DNA from: Anaspis maculata
Taxonomy: Eukaryota; Arthropoda; Insecta; Coleoptera; Scraptiidae
DNA length: 64,000 nt
Direction of reading: 5' to 3'
Assembly: GCA_949128115.1 (NCBI GenBank)
Contig: OX421967.1
Span: forward strand, 22,708,635-22,772,634
Shown here: one piece after another, positions 1 to 10,839 of the stretch
Layout: each line of letters begins with the position of its first letter
Numbering within the stretch: position 1 is the first letter of the stretch
The notes under the pieces: model-generated
The model's input: the letters and a program-made list of their open reading frames with translations, nothing else
The model's database searches: none
What the model was told of the DNA's origin: nothing
Position numbers and translations under genes: made by a program

Positions 1-1
1 G

Positions 2-2368
2 AAGCTTCGGTCCCACATGAAGGGCACTATTCAGAGTTTTAGAAGTCGTACTTTTTTCGGAAGGGTTAAAAACAACACGAAGAGCGGTAGTTGAGCTTTC
101 CTTTAAAACTCCGTGATGCGGTAGGACATACGACGAAGGTGTAGGCGCAATAGTCATGTGACCTTGATCAATATAATCTTGAAGATTCTCACGATACAGT
201 TTTGCAAATTCAGGGTTTCGAGAAAAGCGAGTTTCGAGCTTGTGAAATCTCTGAAGCGCAGCATCACGTGTGGAGCCTAAATCGGGACGGATTCCACCTT
301 TGAAGGGCAAAGACACAACGTAACGCCCAGCGGAATTACGCGAAACCGATTGCGCAAAAAGTTGCTCGCATTCCTGCTCCTCGGGTGACAGAGGAACCGG
401 ACCTACAATTTCTTCCGTCTCCCAAAATGACCGAATCAAAGTGTCCAGCGGCGGAGCGGTTGATACGAACAATGATGACACTGAAGGAGACGAAACACCA
501 TCTTCCACGGAACCCATAATAACCCAACCGAAATTGGTGAAAATGGCTGAGGGGTGTCCCTTGATGATGGACGAGGAAGCTGGCATGATATCGAGGTATG
601 CTTGAGCCCCTAAAAGAATGTCAATATTCGAGGGATGCGTAAAAGCAGGGTCCGCTAAAGATAGCGCAGAAAAACGTTGGAGCACTGCGTCCGACAGAGG
701 AGCTGTCGGCAGAGTAGAAGTGATTGACGAGAGAACCACTGCATCAATAACAATAGAAGTTTCAGCCCGAAACCGCGGAGCAAGCTTACAAGAAACTACA
801 CCCTTCACCTGAAGGGGTGGAGCACCACCAATTCCAGAGATGTCATATGGGCATTTCTTTGGGGTGAAATTCAATGATTTTGCAAGAGAGCTACTAATAA
901 AACAAAGTTGGCTTCCCGGATCAACAACTAATCTGCATGGGTACCAATTTCCAAGAGAGTCTTGAACACGTGCTTGCGCAGTTCCAAGCAAAACACTGCG
1001 AGAACGATTTTGAATTTCGGAAGAGAAATTACAATTTAGTTTGGGGCCAGTACGCTTCTCGGCACCAGGAATAGAAGTGCTAGCATCCGTATCGAGCTTA
1101 GGTACAAGTTCGTTCGGCATACTCGAAACAGACGGCGCATAATGCAAAAGAGAGTTGTGCCTGGAAGACGAACATTGCTTACATCTGCCCTGGGAAGTGC
1201 AAGCAGGCAACAAATGATTTCCGAAGCACGCGAAGCACCTGTGAGCTGAACGTACTACTGCATGACGTTCCGAGGGAGAAAGGAGCAAAAAGGACGGACA
1301 CTTGATGAGTTGATGTGCAGCCTTACAATGTGGACAAACAATTGAAAGATTCGCAGAGACTTTTGGGACGACTTTGTTTTCTTCTTTTTGTGCGGTAACT
1401 TCCGTGCTAACAAAAGCTTTGCGCGGTGGCTTCGTCGGCACCGAAGACGAACTGGAGTGACCAGCATCTTTTGTCAATTCCTGAACCGCACATTGATTTA
1501 GCAAGAAATCAATCAAATTCTGAAAAGTGGGAAATTGCACGGAGATGTGTTTTTGTTCAAAGAGATTACGGGTTTTGCCGTCGAGCAAGCGCAGAGTTAT
1601 GTGTAAAAACAAAAAATCCGCCAAATCTCTCAAATTGAGAGCTTTTAATGAGACAATATTGGAATGTACATTATCGAGTACATTTCGCAAATTGCTTAAT
1701 GAATCTGACTTCATCGGGGAGCAATCAAAAATCTTATTCAAATAGTATGAGGCCACGACACGTTTATTTGTATACCGATCTACAAGAGAAGTATACGCCT
1801 GTGCATAATTGACCGCCGCGAAACGAACACTTTTCACCAAACTCAACGCAGCGCCGTCCAAACAAGACACCAAGTAGGAAAACTTCTGCACATTGGACAA
1901 GGCAGAATTGTGGATGAGAGCGTTGTACAATCCAATAAAAGAATCGAACTCCTCAATGGCACCGGAAAATTTGGGAATATCGATTCGGGGCAACGTCGGA
2001 AGCTGATTTGGTGCAACCACCGGTGGAGGTGCAGATAACGATGGATCTGTCAGAGTAGGCAAACTACGGAATTTACTAATGACCGCATAGTACATCTCAT
2101 CAAACGCAATATCGACCTTTTGGGTGTCAGTTTTGAGATCCGCATGGGCTGCCGAAATGGTCGCGATCTTGACCTGAATCGTTTCAAACTGTTCACGCAA
2201 CTCCTGCAAATCCTGACAACGTGCACGAAAAACATCTTCACCGCCGGGTAATTTCGCTATCAGACCATGAGTTACTTGAAGCTTTTGCCAATACCGTTCA
2301 CGCTTGTCGATGAGTGCCTTTGACTCCTGAACAAGAGCTGCGGAAGGAGGAGGAGGAGTCGCAGGCAT
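2..2368 (-). CDS. BEL/Pao gag-protease-RT polyprotein (partial, open at window edge)
   Basis: The minus-strand frame from ATG at 2368-2366 has no stop in 789 codons; I checked the triplets row by row. Residues ~1-120 are proline-rich then helical and charged. Residues ~120-300 resemble the DUF1759 gag-like region. Two zinc knuckles follow: CPHC starting near residue 345, then a CxxC...H...C cluster ending in a CxxC..SSRHNSLLH stretch, the usual Pao form. The protease motif is VVDPGSQLCFIS with its aspartate near residue 483; most relatives have D-S/T-G, so the proline is unusual. FGWVIMGS (~613) and FWETEEIVG (~647) are typical Pao linker motifs. RT begins near residue 745 with LPHHGVLKE and RVVFNPSE. 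The frame is coding for self-mobilisation (RNA packaging, polyprotein cleavage, cDNA synthesis), not a host function. The start was chosen as the first ATG after the leader; an upstream non-ATG start is possible. Confidence 0.93.
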   Translation of the reverse strand, partial: MPATPPPPSAALVQESKALIDKRERYWQKLQVTHGLIAKLPGGEDVFRARCQDLQELREQFETIQVKIATISAAHADLKTDTQKVDIAFDEMYYAVISKFRSLPTLTDPSLSAPPPVVAPNQLPTLPRIDIPKFSGAIEEFDSFIGLYNALIHNSALSNVQKFSYLVSCLDGAALSLVKSVRFAAVNYAQAYTSLVDRYTNKRVVASYYLNKIFDCSPMKSDSLSNLRNVLDNVHSNIVSLKALNLRDLADFLFLHITLRLLDGKTRNLFEQKHISVQFPTFQNLIDFLLNQCAVQELTKDAGHSSSSSVPTKPPRKAFVSTEVTAQKEENKVVPKVSANLSIVCPHCKAAHQLIKCPSFLLLSPSERHAVVRSAHRCFACFGNHLLPACTSQGRCKQCSSSRHNSLLHYAPSVSSMPNELVPKLDTDASTSIPGAEKRTGPKLNCNFSSEIQNRSRSVLLGTAQARVQDSLGNWYPCRLVVDPGSQLCFISSSLAKSLNFTPKKCPYDISGIGGAPPLQVKGVVSCKLAPRFRAETSIVIDAVVLSSITSTLPTAPLSDAVLQRFSALSLADPAFTHPSNIDILLGAQAYLDIMPASSSIIKGHPSAIFTNFGWVIMGSVEDGVSSPSVSSLFVSTAPPLDTLIRSFWETEEIVGPVPLSPEEQECEQLFAQSVSRNSAGRYVVSLPFKGGIRPDLGSTRDAALQRFHKLETRFSRNPEFAKLYRENLQDYIDQGHMTIAPTPSSYVLPHHGVLKESSTTALRVVFNPSEKSTTSKTLNSALHVGPKL

Positions 2369-2683
2369 GGTGCTGGCTTCGAAAAGTGACAACAACAATG
2401 AATAAAATTGTCGACGTAAATGTCAACGCAAATGACAGCGGAAGTGACAGCCGTTTGTCCGCTGACAGCTCGTTCACGCAAACGTAAAGACTCGAATCGC
2501 GTTAGCTTGTTTAAACCCCGGTCAGAGTGCGCTACCGTCGCGGTACTGAATTGAATTGAAATCACAAGAGTACAAAAAAAAGTATAAGATAAAGAAACTT
2601 GAATGAAATTGAAATGTAAAACGCGTCGAACAGCGGTTTTGTACAAAGGACAACTGGATCTGGATTTCGAAGGACCAAAATTA
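2369..2683 (-). other. BEL/Pao leader with candidate primer-binding site
   Basis: Just inside the LTR the minus strand reads TGGTCCTTCGAAATCC (about 2677-2662). This would pair with a tRNA 3' end finishing in ACCA and sits six bases from the LTR end. The rest of the leader is AT-rich with no long frame in the element's orientation. Confidence 0.6.
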
Positions 2684-2961
2684 TGTTGGGGATACACCCG
2701 AAAAGAAGGTGTGAAAAAAGAATAAAGGACTCACCTTGACGTCCGGCGTCTTCTCGTGTAGGCAAGAGCTCTTGGCTTGGATGTTCTGGTGGTGCACGGA
2801 CGTCGAAGGGTATAAGGGATTAACAAGTACACACACACACACAAAACGAGAATGTTCGCACAGCGCGTAATAGGTAATTAAAGTAAAAACGGAAAATTAA
2901 TAATCTTTAGAAATTATAAACTATTGGCGCACAACGCGACCATCTATGCTGGCGTACAACA
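2684..2961 (-). repeat. 5' LTR of the BEL/Pao element
   Basis: On the minus strand it starts TGTTGTACGCC (2961) and ends CCCCAACA (2684), so TGTTG/CAACA form the terminal inverted repeat. It contains a CA/GT microsatellite (2828-2843) and, near 2727-2735, a perfect splice-donor-like CAAG/GTGAGT. The second LTR is outside the window, so the exact ends rest on the TG...CA pattern and on primer-site spacing. Confidence 0.65.
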
Positions 2962-3057
2962 CACCGAGCAATTCTTATCGTAATGCTTTTTCTCATTCGT
3001 GTGATAAGTTTCTTTTTTTACATATCCGAAAACCTAAATTTTAATTGAGTACCAAAC

Positions 3058-3174
3058 AGATACTTTTGGCCGATACATCGGTGTTTTCCCGGTACTTGAA
3101 AGTATCGGAAAGTGGCCAATAATCGCCGATACCGATTATCGGTATTGGTATCGGTAGGTACACCTCTATTTAAG
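3058..3174 (-). mobile_element. possible hAT-type terminus (solo end)
   Basis: The minus strand reads AGAGGTGTACC followed by dense ATCGG/CCGAT repeats. This looks like the TIR plus subterminal repeats of some hAT elements. No matching second end or 8-bp target duplication was found, so this is a fragment at best. The rest of 2962-3300 shows nothing. Confidence 0.3.
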
Positions 3175-3302
3175 AGAAAAATATCAACCCTCTCATTCAC
3201 CTCCAACACTTATCTACCATCATAAAATTTGAGATTACTCTCATAAGCCAGGGAGATGGCTTCTTTGATTTAAATTATGATTTTTGACATGTGAACTATT
3301 TT

Positions 3303-3627
3303 CTACCCCTAATGATGGGGTGACGATTTTCCAATTTCCCTTGGTTAATTTGGCTGGATTTTTAATACTGTCTACTTCTAATTCTGCTGAACAAAAAGTT
3401 TTGGTGCCAAAACTTATTCCTATGAACAGTTTTCGTTCTACAGGGGACTGAAATTGAATATTTGAGCTCATAAATATTAAACTTCAGTCCCCTGTAGAAC
3501 AAGAATAATTGTTCATATGAATAAAATTTGGTATGAGAACTTTTTGTTCAGCAGAATTAGAATTAGACAATACGAAAAATTCAGCCAAATTAACTGAAGA
3601 CAATCGTCACCCCAACATTAGGGGGTG
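3303..3627. repeat. inverted repeat, ~150-bp arms, 29-bp loop
   Basis: Arm 3303-3453 and arm 3483-3627 are diverged reverse complements. Both contain the block CAGCAGAATTAGAA / TTCTAATTCTGCTG, and the arms meet at TTCAGTCCCCTGTAG and its complement. Identity by eye is about 80%. It looks like an old foldback or palindromic MITE. No target duplication is evident. Confidence 0.8.
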
Positions 3628-3639
3628 AATTGGGTATTT

Positions 3640-4290
3640 GCATGTGTGTGTGTTATTTGATAGTCATGTAATGACTGTAATTTTTGTATGTCCTATAATT
3701 GTCTGTGTCATGATTTGATTTTCATGTAAATGTCATTGTCCGCCGTCTTTAATGATTCTTATATTTTTATGTCATGTTTTTATGCTCGCTGCTATGTTTG
3801 TCAGATATTCAATGTAGGTATTATACAGAATCCTACTAACCACCCCTGTTTTGTCTTGTTTTGGGTTTTTTTATGCATAGTTGATGATTTTATCTCCATT
3901 GTTGATTTGTTCACTGAATACCGGAATTTAACAGCAAGTTTTGTTGACTGACAGTATGACATATTTTGTTGTTGTGTTTTCAATTGTTTTTGTTCATGTT
4001 GTCTGTTGTGAGTCATTTTGCTACTCTGTCAGTTTCCTTTTGCTAGGTGTTTTATGAAAAGAATCTAATTAATTTAAATTTTGCTGATGATTTCGATAAA
4101 AATTCATTTTATTTGCTGTCAATTCGTTTTTTTTTTGTTTAACTTTCAACACAATCCTCATCCCCAAAGTTCCGTTCTCGCCTGAGTGAACATAAGCAAA
4201 ACAACGTAAGCAAAACGTAGGTAAGAGGTCCATAAGAAGGGGGGGGGGGTCACGACAATCATAGCCAAGGGTCAAAATGAGGGGAACAGT
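3640..4290 (+). repeat. dispersed repeat, related to 55200-55590
   Basis: Stretches such as GTGTTTT(AT)GA(G)AAAAG, CTCATCCCCAAA and AACGTAGG(T/G) occur in the same order here (about 4020-4230) and at about 55390-55580. This indicates a diverged dispersed repeat in the same orientation. It has no coding signature. A G10 run lies at about 4241-4250. Confidence 0.45.
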
Positions 4291-4689
4291 TCATATGGAT
4301 CATATTCGGCTGTCTTCTCTCTCGAGTTTGTCCTCCTTCTAGTTGACACATTCAACCTAAACCATCGGATGAACCAGTTCACAGTTTGACATATGAGTCA
4401 CAACTGAGTTGTCATTCCAAAAAAGCAAACTGCTCTTATTCGAATGATTGCATCGCGTAGATTTCGAATGAACTTTTTTTTTTCTTCAATAATCCAGAGC
4501 ACTAAGCCACACGATTCTCAGCAAACTAGCCTCAGAAGAAGTCCAGTTCCTTTAGATGCACCAACTGCAGATGAGAGTGACCGGTGATAAAATAATCGAA
4601 ACCATAATCAATTTCACAACTTACTTCATTGGAGCAAGCTATGAAAAAAACAAGGGGTTAACCACTGTAAAGGTTTTCTGTCCCTTGCC

Positions 4690-4815
4690 TTGGAGATCCG
4701 TGGAGGTTTGGTGGAGATCCGTGGAGGTTTTTGGGGATATCCATGGAGGTTTCGTGGAGATCCATGGAGGTTTTATGGAGATCCGTGGAGATTTCGTGGA
4801 GATTCGTGGAGATTT
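4690..4815 (+). repeat. minisatellite, ~20-28-bp unit TGGAGATCCGTGGAGG
   Basis: About six degenerate head-to-tail units of the form GTGGAGATCCGTGGAGGTTT lie between unrelated sequence. The array is open on both strands, giving a VE/EIRGDF-type repeat on plus and an ISTKSP-type repeat on minus. That is a consequence of the unit, not evidence of a gene. 4291-4689 and 4816-5298 show nothing recognisable. Confidence 0.85.
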
Positions 4816-5298
4816 TTTCTCAATTGAGACATTTTTCCGATATTTGAAGTCATGATATCTTTGGATCAATATTTTGACAAGCTTGATTTGTTTGCCCAGC
4901 TCCAGTTGAAAATAGTGAAGAAATACTTCGTATTGATAGAACGGTGAATTTTTAATATCGTTAATCCATAATTCTGTACTATATCCCATTCAAGACGACC
5001 TGTAATGGATGTCACTCCTGTGTTCCCTTTCTTGTTTTCAAGTTATTGACGTTTAAGTCAAACACGTAACTTCCGTGCTTGTCGAAATGTTCGTGTTTGT
5101 TGCAAATCGTTGCATATGAGAAAATCGAGGTAAATGCCCGAGTAAAGGCCAGTTTGACATAAGCGAAATAGCACTTTTCGGGAATGAATCCTGGAGTGGA
5201 CTGCACGCCGACAAAAGTTTAACCCAGGGGATTACAAGGAAAAAGTAGGTGACCCTATCATAAAGGGGGCCCAAAGCCGTATATTCCACAGTAACAAT

Positions 5299-5432
5299 CC
5301 ACCTTTCCCATGAGCACATCACGCATACCTGTGAAGGCACAACTGGCGGTCTGTAGCAGCCGTCTGTACTAGCGGGAATATGCGCTCACAGGTATGCGCG
5401 CAAGTGATTTCCCTGATGGGAAAGGTGAATTT
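5299..5432. repeat. inverted repeat (hairpin), ~40-bp arms
   Basis: CACCTTTCCCATGAG...GCATACCTGTGA (left) is mirrored by TCACAGGTATGC...ATGGGAAAGGTG (right) with a short unique loop. It may be a small MITE or the remnant centre of one. 5433-5879 shows no gene. Confidence 0.65.
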
Positions 5433-5879
5433 TACCACCAATATCTTCCTTATGCAAACATTTTGATTCGATCTAGGTACGGGCGAATGCGACTTACTAA
5501 CGTTAACTGTTCAGTATTCGCACTTGAACATTATTCACTTTCCTTGCTTGTCGCCATGGTAACCACACTCTATTCTCGCTGTTCTTTTTTGACAATTGAC
5601 GTTTCATTCCCAATTGTCAACGTTTGACAGCTAGCCGACAGCTACGTGCGACATTGCTCATTCAAGGTTATTGTGCCTTTCAAATTTTATGCTGTGAAGA
5701 ATTAAACAGAATACGTGCCAGATATTTCAGCTTTTGTGTCATGAAGGCCAATACAGAACTCTCGATGGGCTCCCACGGGCTCGATCTAGGCAACAGTGGA
5801 AAGTATTGTTGGTTGCCTATATCACTTGAGCGGAAAATAAAAGCACGCTACGAAAATCGTACAGTTGTATTGCTACTTG

Positions 5880-6465
5880 TACAGGGTGTTTCAGTTTTAA
5901 CCGATCAAACTTTGGGATGAAATTCTCATCATCCTTTTGATTCAGAACAATATAACATATGTGCCTCTCACTCGCTTCCTAAGAAAGATACAGGGTGTCA
6001 AAATTGACTTTTTTCGATATTTAAAAAATTATAACTCGAGAACTGTTCAACCAAATTAGCTTAAATTTAGCATAGCATGGTTTGTTGGAATCATCCACCC
6101 ATTTGCCAAATTTCGAACGAATCCAACCAGTGGCGTAGAAGCTATGGGAGGTCATTATTTTGGAAGCATCTGTAGAACCTTGATAAATAATGACCCCCCA
6201 CAACTCCTACGCCACTGATTGGATTCCTTCAAAATTTGGCAGGTAGGTAGACGGTTCCGACAAACCAGCCTATACTAAATTTCAGCTGCTATGGTTGAAC
6301 GGTTCTCAAGTTACAAAATTTTGAAAACCGAAAAAAATTAACTTTGACACCCTGTATCTTTCTTAGGAAACGAGTGAAAGGCATGTATGTCATATTTTTT
6401 TGAATCAGGAGGATAAGGAGAATTTTATCCCAAAGTTTGCTCGATTAAAACTGAAACACCCTGTA
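5880..6465. mobile_element. palindromic MITE, TACAGGGTG ends
   Basis: It begins TACAGGGTGTTTCAG and ends with the complement CTGAAACACCCTGTA, and the sequence is a near-complete palindrome to a centre near 6175. An internal TACAGGGTGTCAAA pair (about 5991 and 6351) repeats the pattern. The TA at each end fits a TA target duplication of Tc1/mariner-like activity. It has no coding capacity. The centre carries CAGTGGCGTAG and its complement. Confidence 0.85.
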
Positions 6466-6569
6466 TATTGCTTATAGGAGCCATGCGAAAAATGTGAAGA
6501 TGCATGTGCAAAAAGCACAGTATGTTATTGTCATTAAACAAAAATACCAATATGATTTGAAAAGCCAAT

Positions 6570-7190
6570 AGAGAAATTACACGCGTCAACTACCTATTTT
6601 CCGCGACCTTCTTTCCGTTTTCTGTGTTTTATTCCTTCTTCTCAAAGGTACTTTATCCTTTTTATGCTTTTTCGCGATACTTTTCATGCGTTGTTATCCT
6701 TTTCTTGGGCTCTTCCGCTTCTTTTCCTTGCATTTCATTCCTTCTTTACACGCGTCGACTGCCTTATCTTGCGACTTTTTTTCCGTTTCGTTCGAGTTAT
6801 TCCTACTTTCCAGTGTTGTTTTTTACGATTGTTAGCGATTTTCCACCCTGTTCTTAGTTTTATGATGCGTTCTTTTCAGCTTCTCCTCGCCCGACACACC
6901 TATTTTGTTCCACGGTCCTGTTTGTACCTTTTGGTAGCGTATTGCCACAAAAACAATGTCTTTTCCTGATTTTCTTACCATTTCTTGCCATTTTCTACCC
7001 TGTTTTGTTTTATGTTTTATGACGCGTTATTTTTAGCTTCTACCCCCCCTTTTTTGCTCCTTAGTCCCATTAGTGTGTTTCATCTTTCGTTTAGTACCAT
7101 TTCCACTTCGTTCAGGGGGTTGCATATCCGTCCGGCGCTAAAGATACACTGCGTAGTTTCCTACCTTTCATAATTTTTTTCTCCATTTGT
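6570..7190 (+). repeat. pyrimidine-rich degenerate tandem repeat
   Basis: ACACGCGTC(A/G)ACT recurs at about 6580 and 6750. Variants of CC(A/C)CCCTGTT...TTTATGA(T/C)GCGTT...AGCTTCT recur at about 6846 and 6998. The block is C/T-rich on plus with loosely repeated ~160-bp units. I see no gene in it. Confidence 0.5.
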
Positions 7191-7323
7191 GCATCTTCCG
7201 CAAAAATTTCTTCCAAAAAACCTTCTCAGTCTCTTTTCTGTAGTCCATTCCTACTTTTGAAATGATCGAAATCAAGGTCCCTTTCATGCGGTCACAATCA
7301 CAACTTTATTGAAAGACAGCTAT

Positions 7324-7960
7324 GTCATCTCGACGCGATGTACCAGCAAGTAGAAATTTCCGAAAAACGAGAGCCCCCCTGCAGTGAAAGTTGCTGTATG
7401 GTCGGCAAGGGTCGTGTCTACCGTGGTTGGCAAATTTTCGGCGATGATACAAATTGACCGGCAATCACTGGATAAAACGCTGCCCAAGCGACCCCAGGCG
7501 CGCCAGTACTATGTAAAATGCAGTAAAACACCCATGGAGTCCTACTCTAGCTTATAGGTACATACCTACTGGAACAGCAATCATTTATCAAAAAGCAGAT
7601 GCATACAGGAAATTGATAAGACTCCGGCACAGTGCTCTCACTCACCTGTGTTCCGTCTCGCGCAATCCAACTCCATAAATTATTGAGCATCCAAGGAAGT
7701 TTTCTCAACCTCATCTTACAGAAGCCACTGGACAGTGAAGGTTGTACTGCATTTTACATAGTACTGGCGCACCTGGAGCCGCTTGGGCATTACTTTCTTC
7801 AGTGCCGCCGGTCAACTGGCAGCGTTGCCGAAAAGCCGCCAACCATGGTAGAGACGACCCTAGCCGACCACACAGCAACTTCCACTGCAGGGGGGCTTAC
7901 GTTTCCCTAGTTTAGCTGCGCAGCCCCGGAAATTTCTACTTGCGGATGCATCGAGATGAC
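7324..7960. repeat. inverted repeat, ~205-220-bp arms, 210-bp loop
   Basis: Left arm 7324-7530 runs from GTCATCTCGACGC to GTACTATGTAAAATGCAGTA. Right arm 7740-7960 starts at TACTGCATTTTACATAGTAC and ends at GCATCGAGATGAC. The arms differ by substitutions and small indels. This fits an old TIR or foldback element. 7191-7323 is unremarkable. Confidence 0.8.
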
Positions 7961-7985
7961 GCTGACAGCAAGCTGTCACATTATA

Positions 7986-8600
7986 CATATATGCCGATCA
8001 GCTTTTAAATTCAGCACTAGAACGGTAATTTTTGCACGCCAAGTTGGCAATTTTGCGATATTTGGGGATGCTCAAATTTGTAATGTTGGATCAATATTTC
8101 CCCAGATGACCTTGAATTCGTATTGTCAATCGAGTACACCGCTGTTGCAAGATTGTATATGAACGCTCAAGACGTCTTGATTTTGGTAGACTTTCTCCAG
8201 TTTAAATGGGCGACTGGTGAACAGTTTTTTTTGAATAAAATAGTGAATCATAATATACCATCATATTATATACTAGGTTGAGAAAACTGTTCAAATGTAT
8301 GGTCAGAAATGAAGGCCTAGTGTCTAAAACCTAGAACGGCTCGGCACTCTGTCACTTACCTGCCATTCTGACAAGATAACAGTCATAACAGCCAAGGCAA
8401 CACTGTAGCGGAATATGATGCAAGGAGACGCCAGAATTGGCATTTCATGTCAAAATTTCCTAACCTCACTGGACTTCGCCACAAAAAGCCCGTTTTCACG
8501 AAACTTGGTCTGTCAGCGTCCGTTACACCCTAGGGAACATGGCCAACCGCGTTTTAATTTCTGCTGAATTTAAAACGTGATCGGCATATAGCACATCTAT
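7986..8600. repeat. weak outer inverted repeat, ~30-bp ends
   Basis: TATATGCCGATCAGC(TT)TTAAATTCAGC at the left is mirrored by CTGAATTTAAAACGTGATCGGCATATA at the right. Only the ends match clearly, and the 550-bp interior has no recognisable gene. It is possibly a TIR element that has lost its core. Confidence 0.5.
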
Positions 8601-8772
8601 CAAGTCGTCAAAATCTAGCTTGCATCGTAAATCATTCCTGCCAACTGTTGGCCACTCTGCCTAACTAGATCACAAGGCGCATGTTTGCCGCCAAGTACGT
8701 TGCCAGTAGCTGAGAACAGCTCGCTCTCTTCCCTCTCCGACACCAAGAAGATACCCTCTACTATAAACATTG

Positions 8773-9485
8773 TACAGGGTGATCCACCGAGATTCCCCCA
8801 CCCCCACCTGTTAAAATTTTTCCCGTTAGAATAAATTGGTGAAGAAAGGAATTTTTCCCAACCATTTTCCCCGTAGAATTCAAATTTAGACATCAAAATT
8901 TTTTGTATTATACCTATAGTATACAGGGTGCTTCAAAAAACTTCCAATTTTTTTCGACACCTTGTATCTTTGCAAGTGATGCGGCGTTTCCTTTCAAGTT
9001 CAGATTATGTAATTTGATATCTGAATAAGATCATATACAGGTGCTCACTTTTACACTTCTCATCCCAGATTTTTCCCGCCAAATTTTTTTCAAGAAAAAC
9101 GCCGGGACAGGTCGATTTCTATCGACGAGATTTTGGCAATACGTGTCCTAGATGTCCCCTTCAAAATGAAAATCGGCCTGTTCCGGCATTTTCCTTGAAA
9201 AAAAGGTTCCTTGAACACCTGTATATGATCTTATTCAAATGTCAAATTATTTATGTGAACTTAGAGGACAAAGCCTAATCATTTCCAATATTTAGATACA
9301 AGGTGTCAAAAAAATTTGAAAGTTTCTTGAAACACCTTGTATACTACATATAAGATATGAAAAAATTAGTGTCCTTTGAGCTCTACGGGAAACATGGTTG
9401 AGAAAAATTTCTTTGCCAACCAATTTATTCCAACGGGAAATATTTCAACAGGGGGGGGGGAGGAATCTCGGTTGATCACTTTGTA
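8773..9485. mobile_element. nested palindromic MITEs (TACAGGGTG family)
   Basis: Outer arms 8773-8921 and 9342-9485 match each other inverted (TACAGGGTGATC(C/A)ACCGAG at one end, complement at the other). Between them lies a second palindrome, 8922-9341, running from TACAGGGTGCTTC to its complement ...ACACCTTGTA. The inner element sits at a TA inside the middle of the outer palindrome, so I read it as a later insertion into an older relative. Confidence 0.8.
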
Positions 9486-9803
9486 CATTTCACGAAAGAA
9501 TTAAGTCAGGCAGATATACTTTCAATACTAATAAATCATGGTCGGCTGTACGGCATGGATGGATATGCATACAGGCTACTATAACGAAAGTCAAGTATCG
9601 CCAGCAAAAGCCAGAACCTGGATGGGTGACTGATGGATAGCTGCGCGCGAACAGAGCGGACAGAGCGTAGTGTACTTGCCCAAGGGGGCTCCATTACCTG
9701 TACACGCACATGAACGACATGTAGGTAGTAGCATAAATCCATAGTGCGGCTTGGTGCGTCCGACACCTCGACACCCAGATGGGTAAAAGAGGTTACGATT
9801 ACA

Positions 9804-10593
9804 TACACTTCTGGCCAAAATTAGCGGGTCAAGAAATTTTTGCCTCAAGTTTGATGTTGATTTTTTTCTGAACCGTTTGTCTGATTTGGCTATTTTTTTT
9901 TTACATAGTAGGTTGATTGCAGGAGAGCAAGGGGAGGAAACACACGTTACTGAACTACGATTCGTTAATCACAATAATTAATTTAATTTATCATTATTAA
10001 TTTGTTCATTATCCAATTGCTAACTGTTTTCTTTATTTTCAGAAGTAGATGGTCCCCGTCTTACTTTTGTTAGGAACTTTATTTGGTGATTTTTCAATGC
10101 AAAAATGTTAACCGATCTATAGAAAACATGTTTTTGGTGAATTACTTCTTTGACAATTAGAATTATCGGAATTACTCTTGTTGGTATCTGTTTCTCTGGA
10201 AACCGTTCCTTATCCTTTTTAAAATTTTTGACTTTTCAAAAAAAGCATGTTCTTCTAAAATATTGCATAATCTCCTTTATTAATAGAGATAATGACGCAA
10301 AGTAAAAAAGAAAATGTCGAGTGAACATAAGGCTACAATGGACTATCAAATGTCAGTTGCTGTTGTTGCTGACACAAAAAGTTAGGGGCTAAGAGTTTTG
10401 ATTGAAAATCATCGCATTTTTGCGTCACCCTCAAAGCTGAATTATCAATGGCAATTTGTATCACGGTTGTATTCCCAAAGAATCAACCTGCTATGTAAAA
10501 AAAATAGTCAAATCAGACAAACGGTTCAGAAAAAAATCAAGATCAAACTTGAGGCAAAAATTTCTTGACCCGCTAATTTTGTCCAGAAGTGTA
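9804..10593. mobile_element. non-autonomous Tc1/mariner-like element with ~115-bp TIRs
   Basis: It begins TACACTTCTGGCCAAAATTA and ends with the complement ...AATTTTGTCCAGAAGTGTA. Inverted arms continue to about 9918 and from about 10480. TA is present at both ends. The ~560-bp interior has no transposase motif, so it is a deletion derivative. 9486-9803 shows nothing convincing. Confidence 0.75.
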
Positions 10594-10839
10594 CATACTA
10601 ATAAATCAACACGAGCAACGCGACGAAGACTCAATTATCGCAACAGTCAGCTAAGAGACAGAGATTCGTCAACTTTTGAATACAGCTGTGGAAGTGTTTT
10701 TTTAACCTTAATTGTTTTTATTTATTCCATTTCATGTGGGGAAGTGTTACCTTTGACTTTCAGAATGGTACTGAAAGAATGTGTAAAAGACAAAGATTTG
10801 GAGAAAATCATCAAGAACAGGGCTGGCCAAGAAATCTGC

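Larger units (their letters stand above)
1..2961 (-). mobile_element. BEL/Pao LTR retrotransposon, 5' part, cut by the window edge
   Basis: Read on the minus strand the order is LTR (2961-2684), primer site (about 2677-2660), leader, then one uninterrupted gag-pol frame from 2368 that leaves the window at base 1 while entering reverse transcriptase. The Pao-type zinc knuckles, the A17-like protease and the RT entry motif place it in BEL/Pao. The missing part (rest of RT, RNase H, integrase, 3' LTR) would lie left of the window. The open frame suggests a young copy. Confidence 0.93.

Noticed and set aside
6130..6219. CAGTGGCGTAG...CTACGCCACTG as a tiny hAT element
   Set aside because: It is the centre of the 5880-6465 palindrome; flanks are inverted rather than direct, so no target duplication.
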